From NCBI RefSeq assembly GCF_000019185.1, contig NC_010334.1, positions 2,294,001 through 2,358,000 on the forward strand: 64,000 bases of DNA. The letters are read 5' to 3'. Source of the stretch: Shewanella halifaxensis HAW-EB4. GTDB taxonomy: Bacteria; Pseudomonadota; Gammaproteobacteria; Enterobacterales; Shewanellaceae. This document shows, in pieces, positions 1-7,916 of the stretch. The notes beneath the pieces were generated by a model, which had not been told where the DNA came from, made no database searches, and saw only the letters and a list, made by a program, of their open reading frames with translations. A program made the position numbers and the translations under genes. Numbering within the stretch: position 1 is the first letter of the stretch; each line of letters begins with the position of its first letter.

Positions 1-59
1 AACGAACCATTACATATTAAGAGGCCCGGTGCTTGAGCCTCTTAATCGTGGTTTTTAGC

Positions 60-1145
60 TTACTTTTTCAGTGGGGTTACTTGTTTAGGCAAATATTTCT
101 TAGTCGCCTTAAGCTCTGATAGGTAAGGGCCTTTATGTAATGTTTCAGGCCAATCGAGTAACATCATTGCCAGTACATTTCGATGTTCACCAATAACAAG
201 ATCTGGGTTTCCTCGTGGAGACGGAATGATCTGCTCCTTGGTATCGAAGGCATTAATCATATGCTGCTGAGTCTTTTCAACGACAGGGTGATTAGGCATC
301 CCGGCGAGTAAAAAGCTAATGCCTACTTCGGCGATAATATCATCGGTGGCATCTTTCAAAATACGGTCAATGTTGTTTTCAAAATGGTCTAAAATCCAAG
401 CAAATTCTTTTGCGTCAACATTGTGTTGATAATACTCACTGGCGGCAAAAATAAAGTGGGTCATGCCGTAGAGCTTATTGCGGTACTGCTTTTTATTGAG
501 TTTTGCGTCTTTACTGTCTGGGTAGACCTCAATAAAAGCTTTTTTATAATCCGCTAAATAGTCTCCGACACCGATCTGTTTTGCCCAATACACATAGTTT
601 ACGAGCTGAGCAGCCCAGGTTTCAATCATGGCTTTATCGGTCAGGCCGGTTTTTAAGTCAGCCTTTTTCAAAGCTGCAATTAACTTATCGTGACACGGCC
701 CATTAAAGCCAAACTCATTGATCCTGCTTGAGTAACGAAGTAGCACGTCAGTATAGAAGATAAACTCAGGAAAGGGCTGTAGCGCTTTTTTACGGGCCTT
801 AGCGCGCGGGCCTTTACCCAAAACAGATATGGCTTGCTCGGCTTGATCTTCAATGAAGTCTGGCTTATCTAAATTACAGGCATAAAAGGCTTGAGCTTCG
901 GTGACGACAAACAGATCAACCAGTGCTGCATTGGCATATTTTGAATCACCCGTCATACGGTACTGGCGAATACCGTAATGACCTTGCACACGAGGTGGTA
1001 ATTCAAATAGGTGTTCTTCGAGATTGTTTTTGATCCCTTGATACACTTGGGCCTTAGTTGACTCTGTGACAGCAAGCTCTGCAGCGTAACTATTGACGCA
1101 AAATAGTGCAGCGGCGAGGGTGCTGATCTTGAGGATTGAAGCCAT
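60..1145 (-). CDS. DUF3541-type secreted protein
   Basis: About 361 residues with an N-terminal signal peptide (hydrophobic stretch ending near the Ala-rich SYAAE), so probably periplasmic. No catalytic motif is evident. The body is alpha-helical, and I recognise it as a DUF3541-type protein of Shewanella/Vibrio; function is unknown. An upstream in-frame ATG at 1172 exists, but the ATG at 1145 has a good AAGGAC ribosome-binding site six bases before it and starts directly at the signal peptide. It is the last gene of the minus-strand run and its start lies inside the 3' end of the M3-like gene (about 56 bp overlap), which implies translational coupling. Family assignment is from memory of the sequence type. 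Confidence 0.7.
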   Translation of the reverse strand: MASILKISTLAAALFCVNSYAAELAVTESTKAQVYQGIKNNLEEHLFELPPRVQGHYGIRQYRMTGDSKYANAALVDLFVVTEAQAFYACNLDKPDFIEDQAEQAISVLGKGPRAKARKKALQPFPEFIFYTDVLLRYSSRINEFGFNGPCHDKLIAALKKADLKTGLTDKAMIETWAAQLVNYVYWAKQIGVGDYLADYKKAFIEVYPDSKDAKLNKKQYRNKLYGMTHFIFAASEYYQHNVDAKEFAWILDHFENNIDRILKDATDDIIAEVGISFLLAGMPNHPVVEKTQQHMINAFDTKEQIIPSPRGNPDLVIGEHRNVLAMMLLDWPETLHKGPYLSELKATKKYLPKQVTPLKK

Positions 1146-2829
1146 GTTGAGTCCTTTTGATGAGTGAGTCATTAGTTACTGGCTCACCTAATAACTGCTG
1201 CAAAATGCTAGCAATGTCGTTAGCTGGTTCATTAACTACTAAATAATCGAAAACAAGTTTTTGATTCTGACAGTCTTTTGTCGATTGGTAAATATAGTTT
1301 GCGAGGGCTTTTTGCCAGCTCTTTTGATAATAAAGAGGCCCTTCAAATACAATGGCACTAAAAGTATAAGCCGCGTCTTCGATCTGATCCCACTGGGCCC
1401 CAAAGGCTTGTGTAAATGCTTGATTAAGATCGAATCGAATAGGGCTGTTGTCTGCTAAATAGCTGTTGAGGGCGACTTTGGCTCTAAATACCTGAAGCTG
1501 CTTGGCATATTGCTGCAATATTGCTTCTCGGTTGTCTTGTTTTAATGCCGGCATAAGCTGGTCTTTAAGGTATAGTTGTAACCAAAATGTATCGATTTTG
1601 GCGGTATCTTTGGTTTCGCCTATGGTGTTAGGTAAATAAAATTTTTGCCCACTAGCAAGTTGGACGATGATACTTGCCACAGCATCAATCAGTGCACTTT
1701 GCTGCTGATAACGGTTAAGTTCAGGCTTTAACATCAACTCGAATTGACCAAATTGCTGCCCTACAACCAGCTGACGTATTGGTTTTATTTGGATTTTTTT
1801 ACCTTCAGTCAGATAGATATCACCGAGTAGACGTCCGCCTAACCAGACCCGATAAACGTTGTCGTTAACAGGGCTAATAGCGATAGCAAAAGTTTCCAGT
1901 TCAGTGGCTATCTTTTGGAGCCAGAGCTTAGATGAAATACTTTTGACCTTAGCTGGTTGGGCCTGAGATAAGGCTATACCTAGGTTCCAAGGTGCAATAT
2001 TAATCGCTTGGGTTTGGGCATTAAGAAATTGCGCTACGAGTTCAGGCGTTGATAGCCATTGCTCATGGAGTTGTTGATGACTGTAGTCGAGAAAACCTGC
2101 TTGTCTTGCCCGTTGCTGACGTAAATCGACAATCCTTGCTAACGGGGCCTTATTGTGACTCGAAGCTCTGGTTTGGTATGCCTGCCATACCAGTTGGCGG
2201 CATGACTGACTCGGCTGCTTTATTAAATAACTCGCGAGTGATCCATTGAAGTCGACTGTCGACTCTTCGTTATTGTCGTTAAGCTGACACTGGTCATTTA
2301 GAAAGTTGAGGCTTAGAGATTGACTGCTTACCCCCTGCTTGAATGCCGCTTGCGCCGTGTGTAACTGTGCCTTGTACTTGGGGGCGTTAGTATTTTTAGC
2401 AAGGCGACTAAGGCGCAGTGCTAAGGCTTTGATTCGTGGATCATCACTGTCTGCTAAGCCAAACTGAATAGATTGGAACTTAGCCGAGTTAAAAAACAGC
2501 GCTAATCCATCGGCCAAGTAAAGCTGGCACTGCAGGAGCAGTTCTCGGTCTGCATAACTGAGCGGAAATTGACGATAGTACTTGATCCTATCATTGAGGT
2601 TAAAAAAACCAATTAGATTGCGCTCAAGTATAACGGCTTGGGTGTCACTTTCAGTCGAATTATCGAATGGCTTTGTGGGGAAGCTATAGCTTAGACACTG
2701 TTCTACTAAGAGTGGGATAGGTGACACGGCAGCATGAGCTGCCGTGTTAAACCAACTGATAACAATGAAAAACGAACTTAAAAACCATTTAGCTTGTTTA
2801 GCTGTTAGCACTGAAATGTATTTTTGCAT
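1090..2829 (-). CDS. Exported M3-peptidase-like protein lacking the HExxH zinc motif
   Basis: 579 residues with a signal peptide (hydrophobic core about residues 14-30, cleavage near AAHAA). The middle and C-terminal parts resemble oligopeptidase A/M3 metallopeptidases: a segment with LRQQRARQAGFLDYSHQQL corresponds to the M3 'I..LR...A.LLGY.N' helix, and the end (FEGPLYYQKSWQ, then LGEPVTNDSLIK..GF) corresponds to the M3 C-terminal helices. I find no HExxH motif in the translation, so zinc peptidase activity looks lost and a binding or scaffold role is more likely. Its start overlaps the ATP-grasp gene by 32 bp and its end overlaps the DUF3541 gene. The homology call is by eye and moderate. 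Confidence 0.6.
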   Translation of the reverse strand: MQKYISVLTAKQAKWFLSSFFIVISWFNTAAHAAVSPIPLLVEQCLSYSFPTKPFDNSTESDTQAVILERNLIGFFNLNDRIKYYRQFPLSYADRELLLQCQLYLADGLALFFNSAKFQSIQFGLADSDDPRIKALALRLSRLAKNTNAPKYKAQLHTAQAAFKQGVSSQSLSLNFLNDQCQLNDNNEESTVDFNGSLASYLIKQPSQSCRQLVWQAYQTRASSHNKAPLARIVDLRQQRARQAGFLDYSHQQLHEQWLSTPELVAQFLNAQTQAINIAPWNLGIALSQAQPAKVKSISSKLWLQKIATELETFAIAISPVNDNVYRVWLGGRLLGDIYLTEGKKIQIKPIRQLVVGQQFGQFELMLKPELNRYQQQSALIDAVASIIVQLASGQKFYLPNTIGETKDTAKIDTFWLQLYLKDQLMPALKQDNREAILQQYAKQLQVFRAKVALNSYLADNSPIRFDLNQAFTQAFGAQWDQIEDAAYTFSAIVFEGPLYYQKSWQKALANYIYQSTKDCQNQKLVFDYLVVNEPANDIASILQQLLGEPVTNDSLIKRTQHGFNPQDQHPRRCTILRQ

Positions 2830-3748
2830 ACGCGACGCGCTCTTCCACAGTCATGTTGTGGTTACCCATATTCTCAACATGACGTAGGTTTGGCAAAATG
2901 CCACGACCGTTTGCTATTTGAATGGCAAGACCTGGACGGGCATTAAGCTCAAGCAAAAGTGGGCCCTTGTTTTTATCCAAAACCATATCGGTTCCGAGAT
3001 AACCCAGCTCTGACATTTCATAGGCCATAGATGCGGTATGTAGCAGGGTGTCCCACTGCGGGACTGCAATAGAGATCAGCTTCTTCTGAGTGTCGGGGTG
3101 ATAATCAACGGGCTGATCGAACTGCACTGCATGTAAGCCTTTACCCGTCGCGATATCGATACCCACCCCGACAGCCCCTTGATGTAGGTTGGCCTTACCA
3201 TCAGATGCTGCTGTTGATAGGCGTAACATTCCCATGATGGGGAAGCCTTTAAAGATGATCAGACGAATATCCGGTACACCTTCATAGGAGTATCCATCGA
3301 ACACGGGATCAAATTGAATCAAGCCTTCAACAATGGCCACATCAGGTTTTCCGCCAAGAGAAAACAGTCCGCTGAGCACGTTTGATACATGACGATAGAC
3401 CTCAGATGGCGTGACTTCTTGGCCATTTGGCTTGTAGTAACGACCATGTTCAACCTTAGTGACAACTAAAATTCCTTTACCGCCAGATCCCTTAGACGGT
3501 TTAATCACAAAACCGTCGGTGTCGTTAACCATTGCAGGAATATCGGCAATACCGTGCTGCTCTGACACTGTACCAATTAGATCGGGCACGGCGATATTGT
3601 TTGCTAATGCCAATTGCTTAGTGGTTAACTTGTCATCCACTCGTTTGTAGTACTTGCGCGGGTTATATCGACCGATATAGTCGATATTACGCTTGTTCAT
3701 ACCAAGCACACCGTTGCGCTTTAAGACTGAAGGGCTCGCTAGAAACAT
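2798..3748 (-). CDS. RimK-related ATP-grasp ligase (alpha-L-glutamate ligase-like)
   Basis: 316 residues. An ATP-grasp fold is indicated by the glycine-rich loop FVIKPSKGSGGKGILVV (about residues 84-100), the VEGLIQFD strand and the C-terminal metal-binding LLLELNARPGLAIQIAN motif. It belongs to the RimK-related group that is consistently encoded beside a 7TM inactive transglutaminase and a retropepsin-like protein, as here. Members are expected to form an amide bond between an amino acid such as glutamate and a peptide or protein acceptor; the substrate is unknown. The start codon overlaps the stop of the upstream 7TM gene by one base (TAATG), a translational coupling signature. No signal peptide, so it acts in the cytosol. 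Confidence 0.85.
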   Translation of the reverse strand: MFLASPSVLKRNGVLGMNKRNIDYIGRYNPRKYYKRVDDKLTTKQLALANNIAVPDLIGTVSEQHGIADIPAMVNDTDGFVIKPSKGSGGKGILVVTKVEHGRYYKPNGQEVTPSEVYRHVSNVLSGLFSLGGKPDVAIVEGLIQFDPVFDGYSYEGVPDIRLIIFKGFPIMGMLRLSTAASDGKANLHQGAVGVGIDIATGKGLHAVQFDQPVDYHPDTQKKLISIAVPQWDTLLHTASMAYEMSELGYLGTDMVLDKNKGPLLLELNARPGLAIQIANGRGILPNLRHVENMGNHNMTVEERVAYAKIHFSANS

Positions 3749-5262
3749 TACTTTTCTCCAGCTAGAGGTCTGAAGCGTTTAAGCTCAAGCAAGCGGTATC
3801 CAGTGTATTGACCCATTAGTAACACTAGCGCCAAAATCACTAAGTGAATGCCTAAGAAGTTAAATACCCAGTGTTGTACCCAAGTCGCGCTCATCGCAAG
3901 GTAGGCTAAGGTTGCAACAAACAGGCTACCACCGCCTTGAACTACGACTTCTTTAGGGCCTTCCTCTTCCCACAGGATAGACATTCTCTCAATCGTCCAT
4001 GCCAAGATAATCATTGGGAAGAAGGTAATCGTTAGGCCTTCACTGAGGCCAAACTTATACGACAATAGGGTGAATAGGCCAATGATGCCTATCACCACAA
4101 TAATCACCGCGGAGATCCTCGATATGAGCAAGAGATTAAGCTCCGACAGATACGAGCGGATCATTAAGCCAAATGACACGATTAACAAAAATCCAACTAA
4201 CCCTGTAATCAATGTCGTTTGGATAAAGGCGAGCGCGATCAACACTGGCATAAAGGTGCCGGAGGTTTTAATACCGATGAGTACGCGCAGAAACACAACC
4301 ATTAATACGCCAATCGGAATTAACAAAATCCCTTTAAATAGGCTCTGCTCTTCCAATGGTAGCTGATAAAGAGAAAAATCTAAGGCGTTGTCATTTTTCA
4401 TGACATCAATCGCAGTGGCTAATGCTGAACGAGTATCTTGTAGCATAGAGAAGTTAACTTGTGAGTTAACACCACCGATAACATCAAGTACCGATGTACC
4501 AGAGCGATCCCATAGCAGTAAATTATCAGGGCGGCCCTGGCTGCCATCTTCCGCATTAAATAGATGCCATTGACCATCGTTGTACACTTCAACAAAGTTA
4601 GATAATTGCTGTCTACGACGTTGATCTTCTAGATAAAGACCACTGACTTCTTTAGCCGGGATCCCTTTACTATGCAGCATTCTGATAAAGAGTTTATTTG
4701 GCGAATTACTTGTTAGCAGTAGCTCGATGTTCTGGCTACGCTCATTAGCATTTAAATCTTTATTTAACTGTTGTGCAAAAGAAAGGTTAGTGGCGCTTTT
4801 TGACCAGACTTCTTCGATAGCTTGTTCTGCTGCTGCTTGTTCAGTTGCTGGCCACTTATAGACTGCTGGCGTATCGGGAGTTTTATCGGCTATAAGCTTA
4901 TCTTGACCCGTTGGAATTAAGGTCACTTTATAATAAAGATCTTGGATACCAACAGCTCGACGAATAGACCAGATGGCGCGGCGATCAATTGCATTGTCGG
5001 TAATGGTTAAGCCGTAACCTGGTGAAGTCGCGTTTTCAACCAAAATTTCATAGGCCGGATCTTCTGGCAATGAGAAAGAAACTTCTGCTGGCTCACCGGT
5101 TCCTTGAAAGCTAACTTTGGCATCAACAGCCCAGCTTTGTACTTGTTTACCCGGTAGAAAAGGTACACTGTGCTCTATTCCACGATAGACACTGGCGGCA
5201 ATACCGCTAATAAACAGTAACGCCACTAAAATGTAAAAGGGTTTCTTAGAATGCATTTGCAT
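3748..5262 (-). CDS. Inactive transglutaminase with C-terminal 7TM domain
   Basis: 504 residues. One N-terminal membrane anchor (about residues 8-25) is followed by a periplasmic transglutaminase-like domain (about 40-290) and a multi-span membrane domain (about 305-490). The transglutaminase fold is visible around RMLHSKGIPAKEVSGLYLED and FVEVYNDGQWHLFNAEDG, but the usual catalytic Cys is replaced (Ser-Lys in HSKGIPA), in line with the family's inactive label. The family co-occurs with RimK-like ligases and retropepsin-like proteases and probably presents or moves the modified peptide at the inner membrane. Gap to the upstream lipoprotein gene is only five bases. Start could be Met1 or Met3; an AGGA site precedes both. 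Confidence 0.85.
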   Translation of the reverse strand: MQMHSKKPFYILVALLFISGIAASVYRGIEHSVPFLPGKQVQSWAVDAKVSFQGTGEPAEVSFSLPEDPAYEILVENATSPGYGLTITDNAIDRRAIWSIRRAVGIQDLYYKVTLIPTGQDKLIADKTPDTPAVYKWPATEQAAAEQAIEEVWSKSATNLSFAQQLNKDLNANERSQNIELLLTSNSPNKLFIRMLHSKGIPAKEVSGLYLEDQRRRQQLSNFVEVYNDGQWHLFNAEDGSQGRPDNLLLWDRSGTSVLDVIGGVNSQVNFSMLQDTRSALATAIDVMKNDNALDFSLYQLPLEEQSLFKGILLIPIGVLMVVFLRVLIGIKTSGTFMPVLIALAFIQTTLITGLVGFLLIVSFGLMIRSYLSELNLLLISRISAVIIVVIGIIGLFTLLSYKFGLSEGLTITFFPMIILAWTIERMSILWEEEGPKEVVVQGGGSLFVATLAYLAMSATWVQHWVFNFLGIHLVILALVLLMGQYTGYRLLELKRFRPLAGEK

Positions 5263-5267
5263 TTATC

Positions 5268-6023
5268 CTATTTTTTCGTCTTAGACGGCTGAGCGTCTTG
5301 TTTTTTTCCATGGATATAGGTTTGGCCAACATCGACAACGGCGATGTCTTGCATAAACTTACGGCCAAGCAGCAATGGGTATTCTAGATGGCTACGATCG
5401 CTTAAGTTAAGGTCGGTTTCCGCTTTATATTGACCAATTTCAAGGTGCGCGTGAATGACAGGACGACGATCGTTTTTCTCGCCAGCCTCTTGTTTAATCC
5501 GCACAAAGCGTTCCACTTTTGATTCAAAGGTTTTTGCAGGTTGTTTATCCCCTTGGGTAAAGACGTCAAATCGGACCCACTGGCTGCCATCTCTTTCAAA
5601 TAAAATGATATTGCGTGCATCGAGTGACGATGACTCTGCACCTGTATCGATACGGGTATTAAAGCTGGCCTTAACTTCATCGACATACACATTTTCTAAC
5701 GCGCCTAGCATAAATTTGTCGCCAATAGGTGAGGGCGGACACTGTACAGGCGTGACCACTGGCACGATAGCCGTCTCTTTTTTCACCTCAAGCTGAGCAA
5801 TTTTGGCATCGAGCAGATCAATTTGTGTTGTTAGCGAGGCAAGTCCTGCTGCCTGAGCTTGATTACAGGTATCGATTGCACCAAGTATGTTGCTTTCTTG
5901 CTTTGTTAAACTGGCTTCTAGCACCGCAGCGTCTACTGGGATCGGTGCGTTGGTTTCTTTGGTCGTTGCACAACCTGAAATGGCGGCCGCGATTGCGGCA
6001 ATACAAATTATCTGCTTGAACAT
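5268..6023 (-). CDS. Retropepsin-like 'ATP-dependent Zn protease' family lipoprotein (RimB-like)
   Basis: 251 residues. The N-terminus is a lipoprotein signal with lipobox AISGC (Cys at about residue 18), followed by a coiled-coil-like stretch and a C-terminal protease-like domain. The RIDTGAESSSL motif (Asp near residue 126) is the catalytic DTGA of retropepsin-type aspartic proteases, despite the historical 'ATP-dependent Zn protease' name. ATG 6023 is preferred over ATG 6035: GGGAAG lies just before it, and no site precedes 6035. It is the first gene of the ligase/transglutaminase cluster and follows cmoB by 22 bp. Membrane-anchored and periplasmic or outer-membrane facing; likely trims or removes the product of the ligase. 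Confidence 0.85.
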   Translation of the reverse strand: MFKQIICIAAIAAAISGCATTKETNAPIPVDAAVLEASLTKQESNILGAIDTCNQAQAAGLASLTTQIDLLDAKIAQLEVKKETAIVPVVTPVQCPPSPIGDKFMLGALENVYVDEVKASFNTRIDTGAESSSLDARNIILFERDGSQWVRFDVFTQGDKQPAKTFESKVERFVRIKQEAGEKNDRRPVIHAHLEIGQYKAETDLNLSDRSHLEYPLLLGRKFMQDIAVVDVGQTYIHGKKQDAQPSKTKK

Positions 6024-6045
6024 AGTGCTTCCCATTTACTATTTG

Positions 6046-7038
6046 CTAGATTAAATCTTTATTTGGCTGATTCTTGGTGGCGATAATCGTGGCTCGTTTT
6101 GGCGCAGGATAGCCCTCAACCGTTAGGCTAACATCATTAGGATCCAAATAATCTACTAATGATTCATTTGGCATCCATGGCGTACTTCTTTGCTCTGCAA
6201 GTGAAGTAACATCAACATCGACACAACGTATGTCTGTGAAATCACACTTCTTTAACCAAAGCATAAGCATTTCAACTGAAGGCAAGAACCACACATTATT
6301 CATCTTGCCATATCTATCTGTTGGCATGAGTACGGTATTTTCATCGCCATCGATAACTAAGGTTTCAAGTACCAACTCACCACCAACACGTAGCTGGTCT
6401 CGTAATTGAAATATATGATCAATCGGTGAGCGGCGATGATATAGAACGCCCATAGAGAATACGGTATCAAATGCATCTAATGCTGGTAACTCTTCAATAC
6501 CCAGTGGTAAGAAGTGAATAGGTTGCTCATTGCCAGCAAGTCGCTTTACTGCTTCAAATTGGCACATAAATAGTGGAGATGGGTCGATACCGACAACGTG
6601 TTTAGCCCCTTCGCCTAGCATGCGCCACATATGGTAACCACTGCCGCAACCGACATCTAATACGGTTCGATTTTCAAGTGGAGAGATATGCGGGACGACA
6701 CGTTCCCATTTCCAATCTGAGCGCCACTCGGTATCGATTTCGATACCATGCAGAGAATAAGGCCCCTTGCGCCAAGGCTTGAAAATAGCTAATAGATTTT
6801 CAAGCTTCTGCCTTTCTCCGTCGCTGAGCTGATCACCAGAGCCAATTTTTACGCTGGTTTTAAAGTCGATGATGTCTGCTTCTGGGTAATGCAGTTTATT
6901 GAGTACTTTTTCCCACTTAGGCAGTGAGCCGTGCTTATGCTCTCTCTGCCATTGGCCGAGAATTGACGGAAGGGTCTCAAGCCAATGTTGAAGGCTTGAG
7001 TCTGAAATTTGTTTATAGAAAGAGCTAAAACTAATCAC
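6046..7038 (-). CDS. cmoB: CmoB, tRNA U34 carboxymethyltransferase
   Basis: 330 residues, the usual CmoB length. It transfers the carboxymethyl group from carboxy-SAM to 5-hydroxyuridine-34 of tRNA, giving the wobble base cmo5U. The Rossmann methyltransferase motif VLDVGCGSGYHMWRML sits near residues 127-142, followed by VVGIDPSPLF and the FDTVFSMGVLYHRRSP motif typical of CmoB. It starts with GTG at 7038, overlapping the cmoA stop by four bases (GTGA), as expected for the cmoAB pair. Cytosolic. Confidence 0.95.
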   Translation of the reverse strand: MISFSSFYKQISDSSLQHWLETLPSILGQWQREHKHGSLPKWEKVLNKLHYPEADIIDFKTSVKIGSGDQLSDGERQKLENLLAIFKPWRKGPYSLHGIEIDTEWRSDWKWERVVPHISPLENRTVLDVGCGSGYHMWRMLGEGAKHVVGIDPSPLFMCQFEAVKRLAGNEQPIHFLPLGIEELPALDAFDTVFSMGVLYHRRSPIDHIFQLRDQLRVGGELVLETLVIDGDENTVLMPTDRYGKMNNVWFLPSVEMLMLWLKKCDFTDIRCVDVDVTSLAEQRSTPWMPNESLVDYLDPNDVSLTVEGYPAPKRATIIATKNQPNKDLI

Positions 7039-7766
7039 TTAATTGCCACCATAGATGCAAAATTAAAACATTGGAACCAAACGCTGAACTGGCTAAAACC
7101 CAGTGATCTAATCCGATTTTCATGTTCGGCTAGTGTATCAGGTTTCATCACGTTTTCTAATGAACTGCGTTTTTGACTGATCTCTAACTCACTGTAACCA
7201 TTTGCTCTTTTAAAATCGAGGTGCAAATCATCCAAAGTGGATTGGATTTTATCTTCTTTAAAGTAAAGTTTTTCAGACAATATGAGCAAACCACCAGGAA
7301 TAAGGCCCTGGTAAATATTTTCAAGTAAGTTTTCACGATCATCTGGAGAAAGAAATTGCATGGTAAAATTCAATACCACTAAGGATGCATTTTCGATCTT
7401 AATATCTCGAATATCCCCGCAAATTAGCTCTACAGGTGTTTCACTAACATAAGCCGATAGGTTTTCGTTGCAGCGTTCAATCATAGACTCGCTATTATCT
7501 ATCGCGACGATTTGGCAATTACGACCTTCTACTCGTCGGCGAATGCTTAAGGTGGCTGCACCTAAAGAGCAACCTAAATCGTAAATTTTAGTATTGGTCG
7601 CTGCATATTTTTGGGCGAGATCACCAATAGTATTGATGATTTGGCCATAACCTGGAACCGAACGTCTGATCATGTCATTAAAGACACCAGCGACTTTGTC
7701 GTCGAATTGAAAATCGCTGACTTGTTCATAAGGCTTGGCAAAGAGATTATCGGTAGAAGAGTTCAT
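7035..7766 (-). CDS. cmoA: CmoA, carboxy-S-adenosyl-L-methionine synthase
   Basis: 243 residues, matching CmoA length. It makes carboxy-SAM from SAM and prephenate for use by CmoB. Visible features are the start DNLFAKPYEQVSDFQFDDKVAGVF, the SAM-binding IYDLGCSLGAATLSIRR segment and IVAIDNSESMIERC, all characteristic. It heads the minus-strand run that continues through cmoB into the ligase/protease cluster; gaps in this run are all under 25 bp, so the whole set may be cotranscribed. It is divergent from the sensor cyclase at 7917. Confidence 0.95.
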   Translation of the reverse strand: MNSSTDNLFAKPYEQVSDFQFDDKVAGVFNDMIRRSVPGYGQIINTIGDLAQKYAATNTKIYDLGCSLGAATLSIRRRVEGRNCQIVAIDNSESMIERCNENLSAYVSETPVELICGDIRDIKIENASLVVLNFTMQFLSPDDRENLLENIYQGLIPGGLLILSEKLYFKEDKIQSTLDDLHLDFKRANGYSELEISQKRSSLENVMKPDTLAEHENRIRSLGFSQFSVWFQCFNFASMVAIK

Positions 7767-7916
7767 GTGATCAAATAGTGAGAGTTCAACACTTCATTCT
7801 AGCTAATCATGTCTGTAACCAGCAAGACTAGTACTAGAATTTACTCATAAAATTTTGTCTAATAGCATTAATGGAACAAAATGCACTCATAATTTTAACC
7901 TTTACGGGAAATGTAA

